Notes under the pieces: generated by a model
What the model was told of the DNA's origin: nothing
What the model saw: the letters and a program-made list of their open reading frames with translations, nothing else
Databases searched by the model: none
Shown here: positions 55,164 to 63,072 of the stretch, one piece after another
Layout of the letters: each line of letters starts with the position of its first letter
Position numbering within the stretch: position 1 is the first letter of the stretch
Translations under genes and position numbers: made by a program
NCBI RefSeq assembly: GCF_005849285.1
Contig: NZ_CP040517.1
Location: forward strand, 1-64,000
Direction: 5' to 3'
DNA from: Luteithermobacter gelatinilyticus
GTDB taxonomy: Bacteria > Pseudomonadota > Alphaproteobacteria > Sphingomonadales > Emcibacteraceae
Length of the DNA: 64,000 nt

Positions 55164-56291
55164 CAGGTCTGTTTTACGTCGCGCGGTTTTGTACAAGAAA
55201 AGGCCTCAGGATCCTGTGTTATCATGGTTTTGCCCTGGATGATGAGCATTTGTTTCATCCCAAATTGTTTATTTCTGAAAACGTTTTTCGACGGCGGCTG
55301 GAGAAAATCTCACGAATGGGGTTTTCAGTCTTAAAACTGGATGATGCTGTAAAGCTCATGCAAGAAGACCGTCTACCGCCTCATAGTCTGGTACTAACAG
55401 TGGATGATGGTTGGCAGGGGGTGGAAAATATCGCGTGGCCATTATTGCGGCAATATGGTTTCGACTGGACCCTTTATGTCACCACATATTATGTGGAAAA
55501 ACAGCTGCCGGTCAATAATATCCTGCTTCTCTATCTTTTCTGGAAAACAACACGACAGAAAGTGGATTTCTCTGATTTCACCGGAAAGCTACCTCAGGAT
55601 TTTGTTGCATATCCACATGTGGTTTCGGAAGATCTGGTATCCCGTCTTGTACGGTATGCCGATAGCCTGCCCACAGCTGTAGACAGGCAGGCCTTTGTTA
55701 ACTATGTTGCGATCAAGCTGGGACTTGATCCAAAAAACATAGAACAAAAGCGGTTATTTTATCTTATTGACCAACAGGTGCTTTATGACATGCACCGGTC
55801 TGGTGTGGATATTCAACTGCATACACATCGACATAATTTGGGGGGAGTATGCAGGGAGACAATGTTTCGGGAACTCCGCGACAATCGGGACAGCATTGCA
55901 AAAATCTGTTCGCATCGGCCGACGCATTTCTGCTATCCAAGCGGGTTTTATAAAAAAGAGCATCTGGAATGGCTGTCGGATTGGGGGATGGCTTCTGCCA
56001 CCACCTGTAAGGCGGGATTAAATTACCCCCATACAAATCCCCTAGAATTAAACCGTTTTCTGGATGGGGAAAACATCTCTGAAATTGAATTTGAAGCAGA
56101 ACTGTCCGGATTTGCGGAAGTTTTGCGCTATCTAAAGAACGGCAGATGGCTGGTCCCTTGGTTTCGAAAAAAGCAACAGCCCTTGGGTTATGCGGCTGGG
56201 GAGTAAAAACGTTTTTTTATTGGTCATATCTGGGGGAAAGAGCAACGACACGGCGTTGTCTTTTCGGGAGAGGATGGGCTAGAATACCAGC

Positions 56292-56711
56292 ATGAAACAG
56301 ATGACGCATATTCTGTCTGTCGACAGCGGCGGCACCGGGCTTTATGACATCACCCGCGAGGTGAAACGCTGGGTTTGCGATCAGGGCGTACGGGACGGGT
56401 TGCTGACCTTGTTTGTGCGCCATACCTCGGCGTCGCTGGTGATTCAGGAAAATGCCGATCCGGACGTGATGCGCGATCTTGAGGATTTTTTCCGCAAGCT
56501 TGTGCCGGAAGACAATCGTCTTTACCGTCATGTGGCGGAAGGGCCGGACGATATGCCGGCCCATATCAAATCGGCCCTGACCCAGACCCAGCTCAGCATC
56601 CCTTTGATGGGCGGGGAACTGATGCTTGGCACCTGGCAGGGCGTTTACCTGTTTGAGCATCGCGCCCGCCCCCACCGGCGCAGCATTGCGCTGCATCTGA
56701 TGGGGACATAG
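56292..56711 (+). CDS. yjbQ: YjbQ/UPF0047 family protein
   Basis: 139 residues. The whole family pattern is visible: LFVRHTSASLVIQENADPDV, YRHVAEGPDDMPAHIKSAL, and IPLMGGELMLGTWQGVYLFE. Some members show weak thiamine-phosphate synthase activity; the real role is unknown. It lies 85 bases after the interrupted deacetylase gene and converges with the DUF481 gene. Confidence 0.9.
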   Translation: MKQMTHILSVDSGGTGLYDITREVKRWVCDQGVRDGLLTLFVRHTSASLVIQENADPDVMRDLEDFFRKLVPEDNRLYRHVAEGPDDMPAHIKSALTQTQLSIPLMGGELMLGTWQGVYLFEHRARPHRRSIALHLMGT

Positions 56712-56757
56712 GGCGGCGGGCGCGTCATCGCCACCTCAGCCGGATATCATACGGCGG

Positions 56758-57771
56758 TTAAAAATCATACAGTAGACCGGCGCGGGCGATCAGGTCCGTG
56801 GTGTCCCGGTCTGTGGGCGCATCCCGGTCATACAGGATATCAAAGGAAAATTTGCTGCTCAGCGCGCCGTTGATTTTGACTTTGAGCGCTGTTTTATTTT
56901 CCGCGACCAGCAGATTGCCGAAATAGACGTTACTCTCGTTGCTCAGATCGCTGCGTTCGTTGATCATCCAAGTGAAATTGCTGCTGGCAAAGGCATTCAC
57001 CTCCCGGTCAAAATCTTCTCCGGCCAGTTCCTTGGTCCACAGAATACTGGGGCCGCCTTCTACGTCCCATTGATAGGTGTCGTTTTCAAAGACCCGATAA
57101 CCGGCACCCATCGACAGGGTAAACCTTTCGCGGAAAGCCCCGAACTGATCGTTTTTGTAGCCTAGGAAGCCGGACAGGAACATACGTTGCGAAAAGTCAT
57201 AATCCAGTTTGTAGGACAGCCCCCAGGTCTGTTTGTCCTTGACGCCTGAGCTTTTGTTAAAGTCGAAAAATCCCTTGAAGGTGCTGTGATAACGCCCATT
57301 ATCGCGGGTCATTTTCCCGCCAAGGCCGAAGGATTGCTGATCCGTGTTCCCGGAACTGACCAGAAGATTCAGGTCCGCTTCGCCGTCCCAGCCCTTGAAA
57401 TGGAAAAACGGATACTGGGCTTCGGGGATGCGTTCTTCGACCACAGTAATCGGTTCGGGCGCGGGGGGCGCCTCACCAGGAGTCATTTGCGAGGACGGGT
57501 GTGGCCTCAGGGCCTCGGCGGCGCTCAACAAGGCGTCTTTTTTATCTGGATTGGCGGCAATGGCCAGCTCCAGTACGGTTTGGAAATGTTGTCCCCCGTC
57601 CCGCGCGGCGGCCTGGGCCAGGATTTCCAGAATGGCCGGGTCCACCCGTTGGTCTTCGGAGATCAGTTGGTCTTCGGTTTGGGCCCCTGCGGGTAATGAG
57701 AGGGGGAAGGACAGCAGGGCGCATCCGCCGAGGAAACAGGACAAAAGGGTTTGAGGGGTAAGTTTTGGCAT
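56758..57771 (-). CDS. DUF481 outer-membrane beta-barrel protein
   Basis: 337 residues from the ATG at 57771; the open frame reaches 57846. A signal peptide ends near 29 (LPAGAQ), a helical linker follows to about 105, and from WDGEADLNLLVSSGNTDQQS onward come the alternating strands of a DUF481 barrel, ending with aromatic LLYDF as outer-membrane proteins do. DUF481 proteins are exported porin-like barrels of unknown role, some salt-induced. Separated from yceI by a 120-base spacer with an imperfect hairpin near 57837-57870. Confidence 0.85.
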   Translation of the reverse strand: MPKLTPQTLLSCFLGGCALLSFPLSLPAGAQTEDQLISEDQRVDPAILEILAQAAARDGGQHFQTVLELAIAANPDKKDALLSAAEALRPHPSSQMTPGEAPPAPEPITVVEERIPEAQYPFFHFKGWDGEADLNLLVSSGNTDQQSFGLGGKMTRDNGRYHSTFKGFFDFNKSSGVKDKQTWGLSYKLDYDFSQRMFLSGFLGYKNDQFGAFRERFTLSMGAGYRVFENDTYQWDVEGGPSILWTKELAGEDFDREVNAFASSNFTWMINERSDLSNESNVYFGNLLVAENKTALKVKINGALSSKFSFDILYDRDAPTDRDTTDLIARAGLLYDF

Positions 57772-57891
57772 AATCTGTGTCTTTCTCACCTGCAAATTAT
57801 CAACGACAGTATATCTACGGTACATATAACGTTTGGCCGACCTCAAAGCCTTATGTCTTCGAGGTCCGGTATTTTGAAAGAATATTCGGGG

Positions 57892-58482
57892 TCAGTCTTT
57901 CTGATAGGTCAGATAGAAACTGATGGGGACGGCGGTGCTGATGGACGGCAGGCCGGCAAGCTCCTGTAACTTGAGAAGTCCGGAAAGTAAACCGAAATTT
58001 TCCGCATCCAGAAAAATCAGTTCATGGGGCAGCACCATGACCCGGTCTTTCGCAAGGCGCACGACACGAAGTTCGCTCTCAATGGCCCGCTCTGTCCCAT
58101 GCAGCGACAGGGTAAAGGTGGTGTCAATCACAAGGCTTTCCCCCGGGGCAAGTTTTTCAAACTCCGCCAGATCAATGGTGCCCCGCAGCGTGGCCAGCGG
58201 GAAGCGATCGGTCTGCCACAAATATTTTCTGATGCGGTCGTTACGGATGTCGATCCAGGTTTCCACGGAAGACAGATCAATGGTCAGCGTGATGGTGCCG
58301 TTTGTGCTGATCCGACTATCTATATTGGTAAAGTGATTGACCTCCCCGATGGTGTTTTTCTTGATGGAACCAAAGGACAGATGGGAATTTTCCGCCTCAA
58401 GCACCCAGTCGGCTCGGGCAAGGGAGGCGGTCAGGACAACAAAGAGAAGGCAGAAAATGAAAAAAAGAGGAAACTTTTGCAT
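57892..58482 (-). CDS. YceI-like periplasmic lipocalin-fold protein
   Basis: 196 residues from the ATG at 58482. A signal peptide (FFIFCLLFVVLTASLARAD) is cleaved near 24. The YceI barrel is shown by WVLEAENSHLSFGSIKKNTIG, IDLSSVETWIDIRNDRI and LRGTIDLAEFEKL. Members bind isoprenoids or fatty amides. Upstream are two identical 14-bp motifs (58583 and 58605). Confidence 0.85.
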   Translation of the reverse strand: MQKFPLFFIFCLLFVVLTASLARADWVLEAENSHLSFGSIKKNTIGEVNHFTNIDSRISTNGTITLTIDLSSVETWIDIRNDRIRKYLWQTDRFPLATLRGTIDLAEFEKLAPGESLVIDTTFTLSLHGTERAIESELRVVRLAKDRVMVLPHELIFLDAENFGLLSGLLKLQELAGLPSISTAVPISFYLTYQKD

Positions 58483-58582
58483 GTCGGGGCCCTGTTGCAG
58501 TTGATGATGCCGTCTTTTTGGGGACAACTTATCGTTCGGTTTTCTCGAATTCAAGACATCGCTGAAAAATTACGGCCTGAAC

Positions 58583-58618
58583 TATATCAAAATATACTAT
58601 GCGATATATCAAAATATA
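58583..58618. promoter_or_regulatory. Two 14-bp direct repeats upstream of the yceI-like gene
   Basis: TATATCAAAATATA at 58583-58596 and 58605-58618, 22 bases apart (two helical turns); each has TATAT/ATATA inverted ends. About 100 bases before the start codon, so likely binding sites of a regulator. The remainder of 58619-58852 shows no gene. Confidence 0.5.
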
Positions 58619-58852
58619 TTAAAGGATATTAAAAGAACTGCGCGGACGGGATTTCCGGGTAGAAATTTATCACCACCCCCTCCCTGCAATCAAGGATACA
58701 GGCATACAATACCCTTCTTCCGCTCTTTCCATATTGTTTCCGTAAGGAAAACTGTTGCGATCGTTCGGAGGAAGCGGGGGTAAACGGGGAGACAGGACAC
58801 GGCCGGGATTTGCCTTGGGGTTTGTATTGATCGTGCTGTCGGCTGTTTTCGT

Positions 58853-58879
58853 GGGTCAACCTCTTCACAATTCACTCTA
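58853..58879. repeat. Single right end of the MITE-like element
   Basis: GGGTCAACCTCTTCACAATT followed by CACTCTA, identical to the right end of the 143-bp copy (43729-43755). No left end is seen upstream. Confidence 0.6.
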
Positions 58880-58880
58880 A

Positions 58881-58910
58881 TAATATGAATGGGGTTAATA
58901 TGAATGGGGT
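58881..58910. repeat. 15-bp tandem duplication
   Basis: TAATATGAATGGGGT twice, ending at the -35 box of the marR promoter. Confidence 0.85.
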
Positions 58911-58937
58911 TGACATACCCGGGCACTTCCTTAATAT
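58910..58937 (+). promoter_or_regulatory. Promoter of the MarR-type gene
   Basis: TTGACA at 58910-58915, 16-base spacer, TAATAT at 58932-58937. An operator follows 11 bases downstream. Confidence 0.6.
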
Positions 58938-58948
58938 TAGCCTTGATA

Positions 58949-58965
58949 TTAGTTAGGCTAACTAA
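58949..58965. promoter_or_regulatory. MarR-type operator 1
   Basis: TTAGTTAGGCTAACTAA, a near-perfect 17-bp palindrome just after the -10 box, so binding would block transcription of the marR gene itself. Confidence 0.65.
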
Positions 58966-59081
58966 TTTTATTTGATCGTGGCCCAATATAAGATATAAGG
59001 GGTATGAGATAAGGGGTCCCGATCCCTAAAACCAGATCAGAAAAAAGGATGACGTTTTCCAACCAAAGGAGTGTGGGGTAT

Positions 59082-59540
59082 ATGATGTCTCTCGGTCAGG
59101 CCCTCGATCATGTGCAAAGATATTTGGCCCGGCGCTGGCAGGCGGAACGCAGCCTGCGCCCCCTGACTTTCAGTGAATATGATTACCTGAAATCTGTGGA
59201 AAGATTGGAGCAGATCTATCATCATGAGCATCAAGGAGAGAAACGGGACTTTCATGGGCAAGGGGCACATCTGTCCCAACTGGCCGAAACTCTGCAGGTG
59301 CAACGGGCCTCTGCCAGTACGATGGTTAAAAAGCTGGAAGAACGAGGGTTGATTGAAAGAGTACGATGCCAATATGACTCCCGGGCCTGGCATATTTTAC
59401 TGACCCGCGACGGACGGGACCTTCTGGAAAAGGAAAGTCGGGTTTATGATTTGGTGGCGCATGAAATCCAGGATTTGCTCACGCCGGAGGAGGGGGTGAA
59501 ACTGACGGCTCTTCTGACGAAAGTCTGCCGAAACCTGTGA
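59082..59540 (+). CDS. MarR-family transcriptional regulator
   Basis: 152 residues from the ATG at 59082 (AAAGGAG upstream); an ATG at 59049 is less well placed. The winged helix is at about 60-120: HLSQLAETLQVQRASASTMV for the HTH and CQYDSRAWHILLTRDGR for the wing. The amino helix carries RPLTFSEYDYLKSVERL. Three copies of one palindrome near its gene and the methyltransferase gene suggest it represses both and senses a small ligand. Confidence 0.85.
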   Translation: MMSLGQALDHVQRYLARRWQAERSLRPLTFSEYDYLKSVERLEQIYHHEHQGEKRDFHGQGAHLSQLAETLQVQRASASTMVKKLEERGLIERVRCQYDSRAWHILLTRDGRDLLEKESRVYDLVAHEIQDLLTPEEGVKLTALLTKVCRNL

Positions 59541-59617
59541 TCTGGCCCCGCTGGCTCGTCCAAGATCAGCAAGTTGGTGAAATCGTGAACTCTGGTGTGG
59601 TTTTTCAATGCGAAGTT

Positions 59618-59657
59618 CCCAGGCTGTATGACATCAACCCAGGCTATATGACATCAA
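59618..59657. repeat. 20-bp tandem duplication
   Basis: CCCAGGCTGTATGACATCAA and CCCAGGCTATATGACATCAA, adjacent, in the 422-base spacer 59541-59962 between the marR and methyltransferase genes. Confidence 0.85.
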
Positions 59658-59836
59658 CAAGGACAGGACCGTCAAATTCATCACACCAGATCCAATAAGC
59701 ATAAGGGACCGGGCGGGCCGTAATAAGGGCGTGGCTTCGCGTAAATTGTGGTGAGAGTCGCGCTAAAGTTTTTCAACCACATACAAACACTGACGAAAGG
59801 AAAGAGATCAAAGGGAACATGTTATGACTTTTAAAG

Positions 59837-59853
59837 TTAGTTAGCCTTACTAA
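59837..59853. promoter_or_regulatory. MarR-type operator 2
   Basis: TTAGTTAGCCTTACTAA, 110 bases before the methyltransferase start; same consensus as operators 1 and 3. Confidence 0.6.
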
Positions 59854-59885
59854 CCTAAATAATTCACGAGATGGCCGTTTACAAC

Positions 59886-59945
59886 GCGAGAGTTAAGGCG
59901 GCGAGAGTTAAGGCAGTGAGATTAAGGACAGTGAGATTTAAGAAT
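59886..59945. repeat. Four degenerate 15-bp tandem units before the methyltransferase gene
   Basis: GCGAGAGTTAAGGCG, GCGAGAGTTAAGGCA, GTGAGATTAAGGACA, GTGAGATTTAAGAAT. They lie in the likely untranslated leader. Confidence 0.8.
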
Positions 59946-59962
59946 TTAAGATAGGGGAACCC

Positions 59963-60559
59963 ATGACCAACAGAAACTGGAAAGCATTTTGGCAGGAATA
60001 TTATGAAGCTTGTGACGAGGTCTGGACCAAACCGGATGATTTTTTGATGCAGGAAGTGCGGACTCTCAAACCGGGTCGGGCGCTGGATCTTGGCGCGGGT
60101 CAGGGCGCGGATAGCATTGCCCTGGCGCAACAGGGATGGCAGGTCACAGCGGTGGATTTTAGTGCGGCGGCGATCCGGGATCTCGCGCGCGCTGCGGCAC
60201 AAGCGGGGGTCAGGATCACCACCCATATCGGGGATATTCTGGATTTTTCTTCGCCCAAAAAATTCGATCTGATTTATCTGTGTTTTATTCATTTACCCAA
60301 AGCCGACCGCACCCGCCTTCTGGCCCAGATCGGGGATCTTCTGGTGCCGGGTGGGGTGGTGCTGTATATCGGCCTGACCGGGGTTGATTTTGAGGATCAG
60401 GCCGCACAAGAGGATCTTTTTGCGCCGGCTGAGGAGATAGCCGGGCTGCTCCAAGGGCTGGAGATTGAAAAAACCGAAACCCGCCGCCGGAAGATGGACA
60501 TTCCGGGGCACAGTTTCGAAGCAGACGGTGTGGTGGTGCGGGCCCGCCGGCGGCCATGA
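59963..60559 (+). CDS. Class I SAM-dependent methyltransferase
   Basis: 198 residues. Motif I LDLGAGQGADSIALAQQGW, motif II VTAVDFSAAAIRDL and IGDILDF, then FDLIYLCFIHLPKADR identify a small-molecule methyltransferase of the TehB/UbiG-like fold; the substrate is unknown. It follows operator 2 and precedes operator 3, so it is the probable target of the MarR protein. Confidence 0.87.
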   Translation: MTNRNWKAFWQEYYEACDEVWTKPDDFLMQEVRTLKPGRALDLGAGQGADSIALAQQGWQVTAVDFSAAAIRDLARAAAQAGVRITTHIGDILDFSSPKKFDLIYLCFIHLPKADRTRLLAQIGDLLVPGGVVLYIGLTGVDFEDQAAQEDLFAPAEEIAGLLQGLEIEKTETRRRKMDIPGHSFEADGVVVRARRRP

Positions 60560-60906
60560 ACTCTCCGACGTGTGGCTAACATTCTGGGGACGGATATTAG
60601 ATTAGTTAGGCAAACTAACTTAATATCCGTCTTAATATCCGTTGATCAGGATTCAGGGATTCAATCAATGCCTTCGGCCAGGGAGTCATTGTTGCCCGTG
60701 CAGCTGTTGTTGCATGTAGTTGTCACCCGCCGCTGCTGTCGCGCGGGGGCCAGGAGAGATCAACAAGGAGAGATCAACAAGGAGGGAGTAAAAAAAGAAG
60801 GGTCGAAAAGGAGCGGCAAAGAAAAAAGGGTAAAGAGGGAAAAAAGGGCGAAAAGGGGGTTGAGACCCTTTCCGCCCGAAAGTTGCGCAGTAGACAGCAC
60901 GAAAAA
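60560..60906. other. Spacer without a supported gene
   Basis: Holds operator 3, a 14-bp tandem duplication (GGAGAGATCAACAA at 60753-60780) and a purine-rich tract (about 60780-60868). A rightward lysine/arginine-rich frame crosses it, but composition and lack of any domain speak against a gene. Confidence 0.5.
60591..60629. promoter_or_regulatory. MarR-type operator 3 within a longer palindrome
   Basis: TTAGTTAGGCAAACTAA at 60602-60618 lies within outer arms CGGATATTA (60591) and TAATATCCG (60621). Another TTAATATCCGT follows directly. It is 32 bases after the methyltransferase stop; no convincing gene follows on the + strand. Confidence 0.55.
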
Positions 60907-63060
60907 TCAGCTATAGAACTTTTCGCCCTTGGCGACTTTTTCTTTCAGAAGCTTGGGCGGGGTATAATGAGCCCCGTAGCGGGCCGCCAGTGCCTCACAA
61001 TCTTCGAGGAATTTCTTGGGCCCGATGGTGTCCACCATACTTAAGGGGCCGCCGGTCCAGGGCGCAAAGCCCCAGCCGAAAATGGCCCCGATATCCGCAT
61101 CTTCCGGGGCCAGCAGCACCCCTTCCTCAAGGCAGCGGATCACTTCGATGGCCTGGCGGTACATCAGCCGCTTGGTCACCTCTTCCGGCGCGGGTTGTTG
61201 ATCTTTCAGCGGGAACAGTTCAGCAAGCCCCGGCCAGAGATATTTTTTGCCGCCCTCGGGATATTCATAAAAGCCGTGGCCGTTCTTTTTGCCTTTGCGG
61301 CCCAGCTCCTTATAGAGTTTTTCCACCACCGCGTCCGCCGGCTGGGCCACATAAGCCTCGCCAAGGGCTTTTTTGGTGGCTTCGGTCACATGATAGCTGA
61401 GCTCCAGGCTGACCTCGTCGCCCACCGCCAGCGGCCCCACAGCCATGCCGGCATAAACCCCGCAGTTTTCAATAAGCGCCGGGGCAATGCCTTCGGCCAC
61501 CATATTGCCGGCTTCCTGCACATAGGTGGCAAAACAGCGGCTGGTGTAAAAGCCGCGGCTGTCATTGACCACGATCGGGGTTTTCTTGATCTGGGCCACA
61601 TAGTCCAGGGCCTTGGCGAGCGCCGCATCCCCGGTTTTTTTGCCCATAATGATCTCCACCAGCGGCATTTTGTCCACCGGCGAGAAGAAATGAATGCCGA
61701 TGAACTGATCTTCGCGCTGGCTGGCCTTGGCCAGTTCGGTGATCGGCAGGGTGGAGGTGTTGGAGCCGTAAATACAGCTTTCCGGCACCACCGCTTCCGT
61801 CTTGGCGGTTACATCTGCCTTCACGTCCATATCTTCAAGGACCGCTTCAATAATCAGGTCACAGCCTTCAAGATCCGCATAATCGGTGGTCGGTTTGATC
61901 CGGGCGAGAATTTCATCGGCCTTTTCCGGGCTCATTTTCTTGCGTTTAACCGCCTTGTCCAGCAGCCCCCGGGAATAGTCCTTGCCTTTTTCGGCGGCTT
62001 CCTGGGTCACGTCCAACAAGATGACCTCGATCCCGGCCCGGGCAGAGACATAGGCGATCCCCGCCCCCATCATGCCCGCGCCCAGCATACCGAGCTTTCT
62101 GGTCGGCATTTTCGGTTGGTCCTTGGGCCGGCGAATGCCTTTTTCCGCGGCCTGTTTGTTGACAAACAGCGTGCGGATCATGTTGGGGGCCACGTCGCCC
62201 CTAAGCAGATCGACAAAATATTTGCTCTCGACTGCAAGCGCCTTGTCCATGGGAAGCTGGTGGCCTTCATAAACACAACTCAGGATGTTGATGGCGGCCG
62301 GATAGTTCCCCTTGGTTTCCTTTTTGGTCATGGCGGTGGCGCCAATAAAGGTCTGCACGATATTGGGGTCATAAACGCCCTGGCCGCCAGGGATCTTGAA
62401 TTTCTTGCTGTCCCAGGGCTGTTCCGCCTTGCCGCCGTCGAGAATCCATTTTTTCGCTGCCGGGATAATTTCGGCTTCCGGCACCACCTGCTGGATGACC
62501 CCGAAGGCCAATGCCTGCTGTGGTTTCATATTCTTGCCCTGTAGCAGATATTGCAGGGCCATCTGAACCCCCATCAGCCGCGGCAACCGCTGTGTGCCCC
62601 CGCCGCCCGGCAGCAGGCCGACCATCACCTCCGGCAGGCCCAGATTGAGTTTCGGGTTGTCCGCTACTACCCGGTGATGACAGGCCAGCACAATTTCCAA
62701 TCCGCCGCCCATGGCGAGACCATTCACGGCCGCCGCCACCGGCTTGCCGCAGGTTTCCAGGTCCCGCAGCATTTTGTTGAGCCGAAACGCCTTAGCAAAC
62801 ATTTCCTCCGGGCTCATGCTGTCGCGGTTCTGGGTGAGAGAGAGCAGCATGCCGAGATCGGCACCGGCCACAAAGGAGCCTTCCTTGGCCGAAGTGATGA
62901 CAGCCCCCTTGATGGCGTCATCTTCGGAAATCTTGCGGATCAGCGCCTCCATGTCGTCCATGAAGGCTTCGGTGATCACATTCATGGATTTACCCGGCAC
63001 GTCAATGCTGAGGAGGGCGATACCGTCCTGATCCAGATCGAATTTGATGGTATTTGTCAT
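60907..63060 (-). CDS. Bifunctional enoyl-CoA hydratase / 3-hydroxyacyl-CoA dehydrogenase (FadB/FadJ-type)
   Basis: 717 residues, alpha subunit of the beta-oxidation complex. The hydratase domain (to about 190) has [20 protein letters not shown] and [19 protein letters not shown] with both catalytic glutamates. The NAD-binding site is [20 protein letters not shown] near 328-347, and the catalytic histidine is in [19 protein letters not shown]. Two carboxy-terminal dehydrogenase domains follow. It begins 12 bases after the thiolase gene in a fadA-fadB operon (thiolase first). Confidence 0.94.
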   Translation of the reverse strand: MTNTIKFDLDQDGIALLSIDVPGKSMNVITEAFMDDMEALIRKISEDDAIKGAVITSAKEGSFVAGADLGMLLSLTQNRDSMSPEEMFAKAFRLNKMLRDLETCGKPVAAAVNGLAMGGGLEIVLACHHRVVADNPKLNLGLPEVMVGLLPGGGGTQRLPRLMGVQMALQYLLQGKNMKPQQALAFGVIQQVVPEAEIIPAAKKWILDGGKAEQPWDSKKFKIPGGQGVYDPNIVQTFIGATAMTKKETKGNYPAAINILSCVYEGHQLPMDKALAVESKYFVDLLRGDVAPNMIRTLFVNKQAAEKGIRRPKDQPKMPTRKLGMLGAGMMGAGIAYVSARAGIEVILLDVTQEAAEKGKDYSRGLLDKAVKRKKMSPEKADEILARIKPTTDYADLEGCDLIIEAVLEDMDVKADVTAKTEAVVPESCIYGSNTSTLPITELAKASQREDQFIGIHFFSPVDKMPLVEIIMGKKTGDAALAKALDYVAQIKKTPIVVNDSRGFYTSRCFATYVQEAGNMVAEGIAPALIENCGVYAGMAVGPLAVGDEVSLELSYHVTEATKKALGEAYVAQPADAVVEKLYKELGRKGKKNGHGFYEYPEGGKKYLWPGLAELFPLKDQQPAPEEVTKRLMYRQAIEVIRCLEEGVLLAPEDADIGAIFGWGFAPWTGGPLSMVDTIGPKKFLEDCEALAARYGAHYTPPKLLKEKVAKGEKFYS

Positions 63061-63072
63061 GTCCTGTCCTCC

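Larger units (their letters stand above)
51741..56206 (+). pseudogene. Polysaccharide deacetylase gene interrupted by a transposon
   Basis: The first 14 codons (MRYLKILVLYIAKY) lie at 51741-51783 after GGGGGA; the rest resumes at 55164 and runs to 56206. Deleting 51784-55163 gives a continuous 361-codon gene reading TGLFYVARFCTRKGLRIL, then CYHGFALDDEHLFHPKLF, the catalytic LVLTVDDGWQGVEN (NodB motif with two aspartates) and zinc ligands in LHTHRHNLGG, and FCYPSGFY. The family removes acetyl groups from surface polysaccharides. No decay is seen after the insertion; a shorter product from TTG at 55250 is possible but would lack the conserved CYHGF start. Confidence 0.88.

Noticed and set aside
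60572-60916. Rightward lysine/arginine-rich frame after operator 3
   Set aside because: Comes from a purine-rich tract and tandem duplication; no ribosome-binding site in a sensible place and no domain.
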